Source of the DNA: Pseudomonas taiwanensis
GTDB lineage: Bacteria; Pseudomonadota; Gammaproteobacteria; Pseudomonadales; Pseudomonadaceae
DNA length: 64,000 nt
Reading direction: 5' to 3'
Assembly: GCF_013393345.1 (NCBI RefSeq)
Contig: NZ_QJRF01000069.1
Span: 124,001 to 188,000 of the forward strand
A model generated the notes under the pieces. The model saw nothing but the letters and a program-made list of their open reading frames with translations, was not told the DNA's origin and ran no database searches. This document shows positions 18,618-27,332 of this stretch, in pieces (position 1 is the first letter of the stretch; every line of letters starts with the position of its first letter). The position numbers and the translations under genes are program-made.

Positions 18618-19940
18618 ATGAACGCCCGCGTTCGCATCCCGGTGCATACCGAACACCATGCCCCCTCCTATTACGCAGCGACCGCCAATCGGCGTATCGA
18701 TTACCCATCCCTGGCGGGAGAGGAGGTGGCCGACGTGTGCATTGTCGGTGGCGGTTACTCCGGGCTGAACACGGCGATCGAACTGGCCAAGCGCGGTCGT
18801 TCCGTGGTGTTGCTGGAATCCCGGCAGATCGGCTGGGGCGCCAGCGGGCGCAATGGCGGGCAGCTGATTCGTGGCGTTGGCCATGGCGTCGAGCAGTTCG
18901 AGTCGGTGATCGGCGCCGAAGGCGTGCGCTCACTCAAGCTCATGGGTCTGGAAGCAGTGGAGATCGTCCGCCGCCGCGTCGCGGAGTTCTCCATCGACTG
19001 CGACCTGACCTGGGGCTACTGCGACCTGGCCAACAAGCCGCGCGACCTCGCCGGCTTCGCGGAAGACATGGAAGAGCTGAAAGGCCTCGGCTACCGCCAT
19101 GAAATGCGCCTGCTGCAAGCCCATGAGATGCGCAGCGTGGTCGGCTCGGACCGCTATGTGGGCGGCCTGATCGACATGGGTTCCGGTCACCTGCATCCGC
19201 TGAACCTCGCCCTGGGCGAGGCCGCTGCCGCGCAATCCCTCGGCGTGCGCCTGTTCGAGCATTCCGCAGTCACCCGCATCGACTACGGCCCCGAAGTGAA
19301 GGTGCATACCGCCCGCGGACACGTTCGCGCCAAGACCCTCGTGCTGGGTTGCAACGCGTACATGAACAACCTCAACTCCACCCTCGGCGGCAAGGTGCTG
19401 CCCGCCGGCAGCTACGTGATCGCCACCGAGCCACTGTCGGCCGAACTCGCCCGTGAACTGCTGCCGCAGAACATGGCGGTCTGCGACCAGCGCGTGGCGT
19501 TGGATTACTACCGGCTCTCCGCCGACAACCGCCTGCTGTTCGGCGGTGCTTGCCACTATTCGGGACGTGACCCGGCGGACATCGCCGCCTACATGCGACC
19601 GAAGATGCTCAAGGTGTTCCCGCAATTGGAGAACGTGCGTATCGATTACCAGTGGGGCGGCATGATCGGCATCGGCGCCAACCGTCTACCGCAGATCGGC
19701 AAGCTGCCTGACCAGCCCAATGTCTACTTCGCCCAGGCCTATTCCGGCCACGGCGTGAACGCCACCCACCTGGCCGGCCAATTGCTGGCCGAGGCCATTT
19801 GTGGCGAGCAGAGCAACGGCTTCGATATCTTCTCCAGGGTCCCGCACATCACCTTCCCGGGCGGCCGCCACCTGCGTTCGCCGCTGCTGGCACTCGGGAT
19901 GCTCTGGTACCGGATGAAGGAAGCGGTGGGGATCGTCTGA
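18618..19940 (+). CDS. FAD-dependent gamma-glutamylpolyamine oxidase (PauB/PuuB-like)
   Basis: A 440-residue DAO-family flavoprotein. The FAD motif VCIVGGGYSGLNTAIELAKRG is at about 40-60, followed by GWGASGRNGGQL and the C-terminal YFAQAYSGHGVNATHLAG segment. The position beside pauR, kauB and gabT2 matches P. aeruginosa pauB4 (PA5309), one of several gamma-glutamylputrescine/polyamine oxidases; substrate specificity cannot be read directly. The ATG at 18618 has an AGGA site. An A-rich Crc-type motif precedes it, suggesting catabolite repression. Likely reaction: oxidation of the gamma-glutamylated amine to an aldehyde later used by KauB. Confidence 0.8.
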   Translation: MNARVRIPVHTEHHAPSYYAATANRRIDYPSLAGEEVADVCIVGGGYSGLNTAIELAKRGRSVVLLESRQIGWGASGRNGGQLIRGVGHGVEQFESVIGAEGVRSLKLMGLEAVEIVRRRVAEFSIDCDLTWGYCDLANKPRDLAGFAEDMEELKGLGYRHEMRLLQAHEMRSVVGSDRYVGGLIDMGSGHLHPLNLALGEAAAAQSLGVRLFEHSAVTRIDYGPEVKVHTARGHVRAKTLVLGCNAYMNNLNSTLGGKVLPAGSYVIATEPLSAELARELLPQNMAVCDQRVALDYYRLSADNRLLFGGACHYSGRDPADIAAYMRPKMLKVFPQLENVRIDYQWGGMIGIGANRLPQIGKLPDQPNVYFAQAYSGHGVNATHLAGQLLAEAICGEQSNGFDIFSRVPHITFPGGRHLRSPLLALGMLWYRMKEAVGIV

Positions 19941-19947
19941 CCATCCC

Positions 19948-19997
19948 GTGGGAGCGAATTCCTTTACGAGACAAGGGCCGCACATGCGGCCCTTGTC
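19948..19997. terminator. Family-B repeat fragment and 12-base hairpin between convergent genes
   Basis: GTGGGAGCGAATTC (19948-19961) is a fragment of the family-B repeat. It is followed by GACAAGGGCCGC (19970-19981), loop ACAT, GCGGCCCTTGTC (19986-19997), a perfect 12-base stem ending three bases before the MFS stop codon. No T run; termination is inferred from strength and convergent position. Confidence 0.6.
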
Positions 19998-20000
19998 GTC

Positions 20001-21152
20001 TCAGTCGGCGACCGCTTCGGCGCCGTCGTCGAATAGTTCGCGGGTCCAGGCCAGCCAGACGAATCCCGCAGCGCCCAGGGCCATCATCAGCGGCAGCGCA
20101 TGGCCACTTATCCACTGGCTTGCGGCGCCGGTTACCAGAGGCCCGATCAGGCAGCCAACCCCCCAGAGCTGGGCGATATGGGCGTTGGCCCGCACCAGCT
20201 CGTCATCCCGATAGCGCTCACCGATCAGGATCAGCGCCAGGGTGAAGAGGCCGCCAGCGCTGGCCCCGAACAGCACCCAGATCGGCCAGATCAGCGGTGT
20301 ATGAAGCAATAGCGGAATGGCCAGGCTGCTCGCCAGCAGCGTGACGCCACAGGCGCGGAACAGGCTGAGGCGGGACATCCGATCTGCCAGCCAGCCAATG
20401 GGCAGCTGCAGCGCAGCATCACCCACCACCACCACGCTGGCCATCAACAAGGCCACTTCCTGGGTGAATCCCTGGCGCAGGCCATATATCGGCAGCAAGG
20501 TCAGCATCATCGCTTCAAAGGCGGCGAACAGTACGACTGCCCAGGCAATGGTCGGCAGGCGCGCGCAGAAGGACCAGAGCCCGCGACCCGACGCGCTATG
20601 GGCATCGACGCTGGGGGCGCCGGTACGGCCGAGCAATAGCAGCGAACCACCCACCAGCAGTCCGGTGCCGGTCCAGAAACCGAGGTCGTTGCCGGTGCCG
20701 ATTGCCGCGAGCAGCAACGGGCCGGACAGTTGGCTCAGGGCGTAGCCGGTGCCATAGAGAGCCACCAGGCGGCCGCGCCACTCCTCCACTGCCAATTGGT
20801 TGATCCAGCTTTCGCCGAGGATAAACACCACCGTCAGGGCGACACCGATCAGCAACCGCAGCAACAACCAGACGGGATAAACCTGGACCAGCGCCAGCAA
20901 GCCCACGGACACCGCGCCCACGAGCAGGCAGAGCTGCATCAGGGTCGTGGTGCCGAACCGCGCCGCCAGGCGTCCGGCGATCACAGCACCGAGCAGCACG
21001 CCTACCGCCGGGGTCGCCGCCATCACACCGATGGCGAAGCTGTCATAGCCCCAGCTCTCCAGCCGCAGCGACACCAACGGCATGGTCACGCCCAGGGCGA
21101 GGCCGATGCTGATGACCGCGCCGCACACCGCGAAATAGGTTCCCCAACGCAT
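20001..21152 (-). CDS. Major facilitator superfamily transporter
   Basis: A 383-residue protein with twelve hydrophobic segments and a UMF1/YcaD-like arrangement. Typical MFS features are the loop GRLAARFGTTTLMQL after segment 2 and GWLADRMSRLSLF after segment 8. The ATG at 21152 (MRWGTYFAVCGAV) follows GGAGGA; earlier in-frame starts give a hydrophilic unlikely leader. It sits between the pauB-like gene and kauB, as PA5311 does in P. aeruginosa, which hints at amine or amino acid transport, but the substrate is unknown. It ends convergently with the pauB-like gene. Confidence 0.85.
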   Translation of the reverse strand: MRWGTYFAVCGAVISIGLALGVTMPLVSLRLESWGYDSFAIGVMAATPAVGVLLGAVIAGRLAARFGTTTLMQLCLLVGAVSVGLLALVQVYPVWLLLRLLIGVALTVVFILGESWINQLAVEEWRGRLVALYGTGYALSQLSGPLLLAAIGTGNDLGFWTGTGLLVGGSLLLLGRTGAPSVDAHSASGRGLWSFCARLPTIAWAVVLFAAFEAMMLTLLPIYGLRQGFTQEVALLMASVVVVGDAALQLPIGWLADRMSRLSLFRACGVTLLASSLAIPLLLHTPLIWPIWVLFGASAGGLFTLALILIGERYRDDELVRANAHIAQLWGVGCLIGPLVTGAASQWISGHALPLMMALGAAGFVWLAWTRELFDDGAEAVAD

Positions 21153-21184
21153 CGCCGATGTCCTCCCTTCCGTGTGGGCAAAGC

Positions 21185-21219
21185 AAAACGGCCGGGCTCC
21201 ATTACTGGAAACCCGGCCG
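21185..21219 (-). terminator. Terminator of kauB
   Basis: CGGCCGGG (21189-21196) pairs with CCCGGCCG (21212-21219); the minus strand continues TTTTGCTT after the stem. A second perfect stem, GCCCCTC/GAGGGGC (21241-21247 and 21254-21260), lies nearer the kauB stop codon. Confidence 0.65.
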
Positions 21220-21276
21220 CAGGCGTGGCTCGAAGAGCCGGCCCCTCGAATCGGAGGGGCGGACCTCAATGGCGTA

Positions 21277-22770
21277 TCAGAGCTTGATCCAGGTGGACTT
21301 CAGCTCGGTGTACTTGTCGAAGGCGTGCAGGGACTTGTCGCGACCGTTGCCGGACTGCTTGAAGCCGCCGAAGGGGGCGGTCATGTCGCCGCCGTCGTAC
21401 TGGTTGATCCAGACGCTGCCGGCGCGCAGGGCCTTGCCGACCAGGTGAGCGCGGGACAGGTTGTTGGTCCATACCGCTGCGGCCAGGCCGTAGATGGTGT
21501 CGTTGGCGATGGCGACGGCTTCTTCTTCGCTGTCGAAGGCGATGACCGAGAGCACCGGGCCGAAGATCTCTTCCTTGGCGATGCGCATGGCGTTGCTCAC
21601 GCCGTCGAAGATGGTCGGCTCGACGTAGGTGCCGCCGGTTTCTTCCAGCACGCGCTTGCCACCGGCCACCAGCTTGGCGCCGTCGTCATGGCCGGCCTGG
21701 ATGTAGGACAGCACGTTGTTCATCTGGGTGGTATCCACCAGGGCACCGACGTTGGTTGCCGGGTCCAGCGGGTTGCCCGGTTTCCAGGCCTTGATCGCCT
21801 CGACCACCATGGGCACGAACTTGTCCTTGATGGAGCGCTCCACCAGCAGGCGCGAACCGGCGGTGCAGACTTCGCCCTGGTTGAAGGCGATGGCACCAGC
21901 CGCGGCTTCGGCGGCGGCCTGCAGGTCAGGGGCGTCGGCGAAGACGATGTTCGGGCTCTTGCCGCCGGCTTCCAGCCAGACGCGCTTCATGTTGGATTCG
22001 CCGGCGTAGATCATCAGTTGCTTGGCGATCTTGGTGGAGCCGGTGAACACCAGGGTGTCGACGTCCATGTGCAGGGCCAGGGCCTTGCCCACGGTGTGGC
22101 CGAAGCCCGGCAGCACGTTCAGCACACCCGCCGGGATACCGGCTTCGATGGCCAGCTGGCCCAGGCGAATAGCGGTCAGCGGCGACTTCTCGGAGGGTTT
22201 CAGCACCAGCGAGTTGCCGGTGGACAGTGCCGGGCCGAGCTTCCAGCAGGTCATCAGCAGCGGGAAGTTCCACGGCACGATGGCAGCGACAACGCCTACC
22301 GGCTCACGGGTCACCAGGCCCAGTTCGTTGTGCGGGGTGGCCGCCACTTCGTCGTAGATCTTGTCGATGGCCTCGCCGCTCCAACGGATGGCGCGGGATG
22401 CGGACGGGACGTCGACGCTCAGGGAGTCACTGATCGGCTTGCCCATATCCAGGGTTTCCAGCAGGGCCAGCTCTTCGGCGTGGGCGTCGATCAGGTCGGC
22501 GAAACGAATCATCACTTCTTTGCGCTTGACCGGCGCCAGGCGCGACCACACACCGGACTCGAACACGGCGCGGGCATCCTTCACTGCCAACTCGGCGTCG
22601 GCCAGATCGCAGCTGGCGACCTTGCCCAGCAGACGACCATCGACCGGGCTGATGCAATCGAAGGTCTCGCCGGAAACGGCGTTGGTGTATTCGCCATGGA
22701 TGAAGGCGCGGGTCTCGATCTGCACGGACTTGGCGCGTTGTTCCCAGTCTGCACGGGTCAGGGTGGTCAT
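21277..22770 (-). CDS. kauB: 4-guanidinobutyraldehyde / gamma-aminobutyraldehyde dehydrogenase KauB
   Basis: A 497-residue NAD(P)-dependent aldehyde dehydrogenase. The catalytic residues are Glu267 (LEAGGKSP) and Cys302 (NQGEVCTAG), and the cofactor-binding segments IVPWNFP and FTGSTKIAK are intact. KauB oxidises the aldehydes produced from arginine via 4-guanidinobutyrate and from diaminopropane, putrescine and cadaverine. I chose the ATG at 22770 (MTTLTRADWEQRAKS), with GAGGA upstream; length equals that of the P. aeruginosa protein. It is divergent from the aminotransferase gene, sharing a 229-base control region with it. Confidence 0.92.
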   Translation of the reverse strand: MTTLTRADWEQRAKSVQIETRAFIHGEYTNAVSGETFDCISPVDGRLLGKVASCDLADAELAVKDARAVFESGVWSRLAPVKRKEVMIRFADLIDAHAEELALLETLDMGKPISDSLSVDVPSASRAIRWSGEAIDKIYDEVAATPHNELGLVTREPVGVVAAIVPWNFPLLMTCWKLGPALSTGNSLVLKPSEKSPLTAIRLGQLAIEAGIPAGVLNVLPGFGHTVGKALALHMDVDTLVFTGSTKIAKQLMIYAGESNMKRVWLEAGGKSPNIVFADAPDLQAAAEAAAGAIAFNQGEVCTAGSRLLVERSIKDKFVPMVVEAIKAWKPGNPLDPATNVGALVDTTQMNNVLSYIQAGHDDGAKLVAGGKRVLEETGGTYVEPTIFDGVSNAMRIAKEEIFGPVLSVIAFDSEEEAVAIANDTIYGLAAAVWTNNLSRAHLVGKALRAGSVWINQYDGGDMTAPFGGFKQSGNGRDKSLHAFDKYTELKSTWIKL

Positions 22771-22904
22771 CGGAGCTTTCCTCTTATTAGAAGAGTGCCG
22801 CCAGCTCAGGCATGCACTGTCAAAAATTCTGCAAGGCCAACCTACATCTGGCCATCCTCGCAACCCTAAACCAGAGAGACTAGCCTTTTCAATATATTTT
22901 ACAG

Positions 22905-22951
22905 TTGGCGGCCAAACGCCCTTGTCATGTTCGTTATATTAAACATAGACT
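22905..22951. promoter_or_regulatory. Shared kauB/aminotransferase control region
   Basis: The AT-rich stretch 22880-22960 holds an odd palindrome TTGGC-G-GCCAA (22905-22915), a possible plus-strand promoter TTGTCA-N18-TAGACT (22922-22951) and, on the minus strand, a -10-like TAAAAT. PauR is the obvious candidate ligand for the palindrome, but its site is not known to me, so this is only a position-based suggestion. Confidence 0.35.
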
Positions 22952-22999
22952 CCGCCAAAATCATTACAACACCTCACCTCGCCTCCCCTGGTGGTCACA

Positions 23000-24340
23000 A
23001 TGACAAACGCCTTCGCACCTCTACCGGGCAGAATATCCAACAGCCTGGACGACTTCTGGATGCCTTTCACCGCCAACCGCCAGTTCAAGGCCAACCCGCG
23101 CCTGCTGGAAAGTGCCGAAGGGATGTACTTCACCAGCACCGATGGCCGCCAGGTCCTCGATGGCACCGCCGGGCTCTGGTGCTGCAACGCCGGCCACGGT
23201 CGCCGCGAGATCACCGAGGCGGTGAGCAAGCAGATCGCCAAGCTGGATTTCGCACCGACCTTCCAGATGGGGCATCCCCTGCCCTTCGAGCTGGCTGAAC
23301 GCCTGGCCGATATCGCCCCCAAAGGTCTCAACAAGGTGTTCTTCACCAACTCCGGTTCGGAGTCGGCGGATACGGCGCTGAAGATCGCCCTCGCCTACCA
23401 GCGCGCCATCGGCCAGGGCACCCGCACCCGCCTGATCGGCCGCGAGCTGGGTTACCACGGGGTAGGGTTCGGCGGCATTTCGGTAGGTGGCATGGTCAAC
23501 AACCGCAAGGCCTTCCCTGCCCTGCTGCCTAACGTCGATCACCTGCCACACACCTTGGACATCCAGCGCAATGCCTTCAGCCGCGGCCTGCCGGAGTTCG
23601 GCATCGAGAAGGCCGACGAGCTGGAGCGCCTGGTGACCCTGCATGGAGCCGAGAACATCGCCGCCGTGATCGTCGAGCCCATGTCCGGCTCGGCTGGCGT
23701 GATCCTGCCTCCGGTGGGCTACCTGCAGCGCCTGCGCGACATCACCCGCAAGCACGGCATCCTGTTGATCTTCGACGAAGTCATCACCGGCTTCGGCCGC
23801 GTCGGCCAAGCCTTCGCCGCCCAGCGCTGGGGCGTCACCCCGGACATCATCACTTGCGCCAAAGGCCTGACCAACGGTGCCATTCCCATGGGCGCAGTGT
23901 TCGTCGCCGAGGAGATTTACCAGGCCTTCATGCACGGCCCGGAAAGTGCCATCGAGTTCTTCCACGGCTATACCTACTCCGGCCACCCGGTGGCTTGCGC
24001 CGCCGCCCTGGCAACCCTGGACATCTACCAGGGCGAGCGCCTGTTCGAGCGCGCCGTTGAACTGGAAGGCTACTGGCAGGACGCACTGCTCAGCCTGCGT
24101 GACCTGCCCAACGTGATCGACATTCGCGCAGTCGGCCTGGTCGGCGGCGTCCAGCTCGCCCCGAGCGCCGAAGGCGTCGGCAAGCGCGGCTTCCAGGTGT
24201 TCGAGCAGTGCTTCCACGACGACCTGATGGTCCGCGTCACCGGCGACACCATCGCCATGTCGCCACCGCTGATCGTGGAAAAGGAACAGATCGACATTCT
24301 CGTCGGCAAGCTCGCCGACTCCATCCGCAAGGCCGTCTGA
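23000..24340 (+). CDS. gabT: PLP-dependent omega-amino acid/amine aminotransferase (GabT2-like)
   Basis: A 446-residue class-III aminotransferase. The PLP lysine is Lys288 in ITCAKGLTNGAIPMG, with Asp259 in LIFDEVITGFGR binding the pyridine nitrogen. The N-terminal DFWMPFTANRQFK and GLWCCNAGHGR segments resemble omega-amino acid:pyruvate aminotransferases more than classical GABA transaminases, so pyruvate may be the acceptor. P. aeruginosa PA5313 (gabT2) occupies the same place. I chose the ATG at 23000 over the GTG at 22991; neither has a strong ribosome site. It would remove the amino group from GABA, 5-aminovalerate or related products of KauB. Confidence 0.85.
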   Translation: MTNAFAPLPGRISNSLDDFWMPFTANRQFKANPRLLESAEGMYFTSTDGRQVLDGTAGLWCCNAGHGRREITEAVSKQIAKLDFAPTFQMGHPLPFELAERLADIAPKGLNKVFFTNSGSESADTALKIALAYQRAIGQGTRTRLIGRELGYHGVGFGGISVGGMVNNRKAFPALLPNVDHLPHTLDIQRNAFSRGLPEFGIEKADELERLVTLHGAENIAAVIVEPMSGSAGVILPPVGYLQRLRDITRKHGILLIFDEVITGFGRVGQAFAAQRWGVTPDIITCAKGLTNGAIPMGAVFVAEEIYQAFMHGPESAIEFFHGYTYSGHPVACAAALATLDIYQGERLFERAVELEGYWQDALLSLRDLPNVIDIRAVGLVGGVQLAPSAEGVGKRGFQVFEQCFHDDLMVRVTGDTIAMSPPLIVEKEQIDILVGKLADSIRKAV

Positions 24341-24354
24341 ACAAGGACCGCACA

Positions 24355-24720
24355 ATGAACATCCAGCAGATCGTCGACTTCGCCCAGGCCACCACCGCAC
24401 CGGAGCACTACCGTCCCGCCCCCGAGAAGATCCTCAAGGGCGATCCCGAGCAGAGCGTGCGCAACCACTACGGCAGTCCGTGCGGCCAGTTCAATGTGGG
24501 TATCTGGGAAGGCGCCGTGGGTCACTGGACCGTGAGCTACAGCGAGCACGAGTACTGCGAGATTCTCCAGGGCGTGTCGGTCATCCGTGATGCGGACGGC
24601 AACGCCAAGACCGTGCGGGCCGGCGATCGCTTCGTTATCCCGGCGGGCTTCTCGGGCACCTGGGAAGTGCTCGAGCCTTGCCGCAAGGTCTACGTGATTT
24701 TCGAGCAGGCTGCCGGCTAA
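24355..24720 (+). CDS. Cupin-domain protein
   Basis: A 121-residue single-domain cupin of the DUF861 (enzyme of the cupin superfamily) type: WEGAVGHWTVSYSEHEYCEIL carries the first cupin motif and AGDRFVIPAGFSGTWEV the second. It begins 14 bases after the aminotransferase stop with AAGGA upstream, so it belongs to that operon. The function is unknown; it corresponds to PA5314 by position. Small cupins of this kind are often found beside amine and amino acid catabolic genes. A strong terminator follows. Confidence 0.82.
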   Translation: MNIQQIVDFAQATTAPEHYRPAPEKILKGDPEQSVRNHYGSPCGQFNVGIWEGAVGHWTVSYSEHEYCEILQGVSVIRDADGNAKTVRAGDRFVIPAGFSGTWEVLEPCRKVYVIFEQAAG

Positions 24721-24751
24721 GCCTGCCCTGTCCAATGCTTGTCACCCTTCA

Positions 24752-24774
24752 GCCCGCCATTGGCGGGCTTTTTT
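24752..24774 (+). terminator. Terminator of the gabT-cupin operon
   Basis: GCCCGCC, loop ATT, GGCGGGC (24752-24768) followed by six T (24769-24774), 31 bases after the cupin stop codon. Confidence 0.9.
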
Positions 24775-24802
24775 ATGGGCAAAAGCCAAGGATTGTTTTT
24801 TC

Positions 24803-24900
24803 TGTGGGGGCGATTTCAATCGCTGAGCAGGCCGCAGGCCTGCCCTCTGCCCCTCACTGGGTCGGCTTCGCCGCCCTTAGCGAATGAATTCGCCCCCACA
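24803..24900. repeat. Family-B palindromic repeat, paired inverted copy
   Basis: TGTGGGGGCGATTTCAATCG starts at 24803 and its imperfect inverse, ending GAATTCGCCCCCACA, closes the element at 24900; CAGGCC-N3-GGCCTG (24828-24842) lies inside. It lies between converging cupin and rpmG genes. Confidence 0.85.
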
Positions 24901-24950
24901 AGCCAGGTCTGTAGCCCGAAGCCAATCCGCCGGCAGCAAATCACAGGCAT

Positions 24951-24974
24951 GAAAAAGCCCGCACTAGGCGGGCT
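24951..24974 (-). terminator. Terminator of rpmB-rpmG
   Basis: AGCCCGC (24956-24962) pairs with GCGGGCT (24968-24974); on the minus strand the stem is followed by TTTTTC. It lies 22 bases past the rpmG stop. Confidence 0.85.
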
Positions 24975-24996
24975 TTCTCGACAAGGGCCGGATCAA

Positions 24997-25152
24997 TTAC
25001 TTGATCTTGGCTTCCTTGTACATCACATGCTTACGCACGACCGGATCGAATTTCTTGATTTCGATCTTGTCGGGAGTGGTGCGCTTGTTCTTGTCGGTGG
25101 TGTAGAAGTGGCCGGTACCGGCACTGGACACCAAACGGATCAGTTCACGCAT
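24997..25152 (-). CDS. rpmG: 50S ribosomal protein L33
   Basis: A 51-residue protein, [20 protein letters not shown] and ending [15 protein letters not shown]33 sits at the exit side of the 50S subunit. This copy lacks the CXXC zinc-binding pairs (a C-minus form), as in other Pseudomonas. The ATG at 25152 follows AAGGAG and lies ten bases after the rpmB stop, forming the standard rpmBG operon. Confidence 0.96.
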   Translation of the reverse strand: MRELIRLVSSAGTGHFYTTDKNKRTTPDKIEIKKFDPVVRKHVMYKEAKIK

Positions 25153-25162
25153 GATTAGCTCC

Positions 25163-25399
25163 TTAAACCTTTTCGCCGCGAGCGCGCAGTTCAGACAGAA
25201 CTACGTCGATGCCGCGCTTGTCGATGACACGCATACCCTTGGCGGAAACGCGCAGACGTACAAAGCGCTTCTCGGACTCGACCCAGAAGCGATGGTGCTG
25301 CAGGTTCGGCAGGAAACGACGACGGGTTTTGTTGTTTGCGTGGGAAATGTTGTTCCCAGTAGCCGGACCCTTACCGGTTACTTGACAGACTCTCGACAT
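25163..25399 (-). CDS. rpmB: 50S ribosomal protein L28
   Basis: A 78-residue ribosomal protein ([21 protein letters not shown]-terminus [21 protein letters not shown]), of normal length for gammaproteobacteria. The ATG at 25399 has GAGGG eight bases upstream. A promoter is readable about 150 bases upstream and the leader can fold into hairpins. It is the first gene of rpmB-rpmG. Confidence 0.97.
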   Translation of the reverse strand: MSRVCQVTGKGPATGNNISHANNKTRRRFLPNLQHHRFWVESEKRFVRLRVSAKGMRVIDKRGIDVVLSELRARGEKV

Positions 25400-25423
25400 G
25401 ACTCAGCCCTCTAAACCACATGC

Positions 25424-25476
25424 CCAACCCGGCATGGGTTGGCCGCTTGAACTCTCACATTTTTGGGCGCTTGAAC
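25424..25476 (-). other. Hairpins in the rpmB leader
   Basis: Two dyads lie in the roughly 140-base rpmB leader: CCAACCC/GGGTTGG around a 5-base loop (25424-25442) and GGGCG/CGCCC around a 6-base loop (about 25457-25472). Neither is followed by a T run on the minus strand. They could be regulatory or simply stabilising. Confidence 0.4.
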
Positions 25477-25547
25477 GCCCGTCTCGTCGGGGTCTTACCG
25501 GCCGCATTTTGACTGCGAAAGACCGGGCCCCCAGAAAAGAGCGCTGC

Positions 25548-25576
25548 TTTATATCAGAAAGGCCCTAGTGCAGCAA
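25548..25576 (-). promoter_or_regulatory. rpmB promoter
   Basis: On the minus strand TTGCTG (complement of 25571-25576), exactly 17 bases, TATAAA (complement of 25548-25553). The rest of the 25577-25757 gap up to the next gene shows no recognisable element beyond the ribosome site of that gene. Confidence 0.65.
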
Positions 25577-25757
25577 GGGTCGTAGCGTTTTACCCACAGG
25601 CCCCGAGAAGCCGCAATCATACCCGCGCCGCCGCACCAAAGGGGCTCCGGAGAGGTAACCGCTCGTCGCCCTCGCGCATTGTCCGCCGCCCTGGCTTGGT
25701 CTAGGGTAAGGCCTTTGGCCCGCCGCGGGCCCGCCCTCCCATGCAAAGGAGCTTGCC

Positions 25758-27332
25758 ATGCGTTTCGCCGCCCTCCCGCTGCTGTTCGCCCCGCTATTCG
25801 CCCAGGCCGCTACATTGAGCGTCTGCACCGAGGCCAGCCCCGAGGGGTTCGACGTGGTGCAGTACAACTCCCTCACCACCACCAATGCCTCGGCCGATGT
25901 GCTGATGAACCGACTGGTGGAATTCGATGCCCAGGCCAGCAAACTGGTGCCGGGGCTGGCTGAACGCTGGGATGTCTCCGCCGATGGACTGACCTACACC
26001 TTCCATCTGCGCCAGGACGTGGCCTTCCACTCGACCGACTACTTCAAGCCGAGCCGCACGCTGGCTGCTGACGACGTGGTATTCAGTTTCCAGCGCATGC
26101 TCGACCCGGCCAACCCCTGGCACAAGGTCGCGCAAAGCGGGTTCCCCCATGCCCAGTCCATGCAGCTGCCTGGCCTCATCAAAAGCATCGACAAGCTGGA
26201 CGACCGGCAGGTGCGCTTTACCCTCAACAAGCCGGACTCCACCTTCCTCGCCACCCTGAGCATGGGCTTCGCCTCCATCTATTCGGCCGAATATGCCGAC
26301 CAGCTGATGAAGGCGGGTACGCCCGAGAAGCTCAATGCCCAGCCCATCGGCACCGGCCCGTTCGTCTTCCGTCGCTTCCAGAAGGACGCTGCTGTTCGCT
26401 ACGCCGCCAACCCCGACTACTTCGGCGGCAAACCGGGCGTCGATGGCCTGGTCTTTGCCATCACCCCCGACGCCAATGTGCGCCTGCAGAAGCTGCGTCG
26501 CGGCGAATGCCAGGTCGCCCTGTCGCCCAAGCCCCTGGACGTGCAGTCGGCCGCCAGCGACAAGAACATCAAGGTGATCCAGACCCCCGCCTTCATGACC
26601 GCCTTCGTCGGCATCAACAGCCAGCATCCGCCGCTGGACAAGCCTGAAGTCCGCCAGGCAATCAACCTTGCCTTCGACAAACCGAGCTACATCAAGGCTG
26701 TTTTCGAAGGCAGCGCCACCGCGGCCGATGGTCCGTACCCGCCGAACACCTGGAGCTACGCCAAAGACCTGCCGGTTTACCCGCACGACCTGCAGAAAGC
26801 CAAGGCCCTGCTTGCCCAGGCGGGCCTGAAGGACGGATTCAAGACCACCATCTGGACCCGCCCCTCCGGCAGCCTGCTCAACCCCAACCCGAGCCTGGGT
26901 GCCCAACTGCTCCAGGCCGACCTGGCCAAGGTGGGCATTCAGGCCGAGATCCGCGTGATCGAATGGGGCGAGCTGATCCGTCGCGCCAAGGCCGGCGAGC
27001 ACGACCTGCTGTTCATGGGCTGGGCCGGCGACAACGGCGACCCGGACAACTTCCTCACTCCGCAGTTTTCCTGCGCCTCGGTGCAATCCGGGCTCAACTT
27101 CGCACGCTACTGCGACGCCGGGCTCGACAAGCTGATCGCCGATGGCAAGAGCCACACCGACCCGGCCGAGCGCACCAGCCTTTATACAAAGGCACAGCAG
27201 ATCATCCGCGAACAGGCACTCTGGCTGCCCCTGGCCCATCCCACGGCCTTCGCACTGACCCGCTCGAACGTCGAGGGTTATCAGGTCAGCCCCTTCGGCC
27301 GGCAGGATTTCTCGAAGGTGAGCCTGGACTAG
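25758..27332 (+). CDS. Peptide ABC transporter substrate-binding protein (DppA-like)
   Basis: A 524-residue periplasmic family-5 solute-binding protein with a signal peptide ([17 protein letters not shown]) and the domain signature around [26 protein letters not shown]. aeruginosa PA5317 at this position is one of several dipeptide-binding proteins that share the DppBCDF permease. No permease or ATPase genes are next to it, so it must use a transporter encoded elsewhere. The ATG at 25758 follows AAAGGAG. Its stop codon shares the CTAG tetranucleotide with the stop of convergent radC. Confidence 0.87.
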   Translation: MRFAALPLLFAPLFAQAATLSVCTEASPEGFDVVQYNSLTTTNASADVLMNRLVEFDAQASKLVPGLAERWDVSADGLTYTFHLRQDVAFHSTDYFKPSRTLAADDVVFSFQRMLDPANPWHKVAQSGFPHAQSMQLPGLIKSIDKLDDRQVRFTLNKPDSTFLATLSMGFASIYSAEYADQLMKAGTPEKLNAQPIGTGPFVFRRFQKDAAVRYAANPDYFGGKPGVDGLVFAITPDANVRLQKLRRGECQVALSPKPLDVQSAASDKNIKVIQTPAFMTAFVGINSQHPPLDKPEVRQAINLAFDKPSYIKAVFEGSATAADGPYPPNTWSYAKDLPVYPHDLQKAKALLAQAGLKDGFKTTIWTRPSGSLLNPNPSLGAQLLQADLAKVGIQAEIRVIEWGELIRRAKAGEHDLLFMGWAGDNGDPDNFLTPQFSCASVQSGLNFARYCDAGLDKLIADGKSHTDPAERTSLYTKAQQIIREQALWLPLAHPTAFALTRSNVEGYQVSPFGRQDFSKVSLD

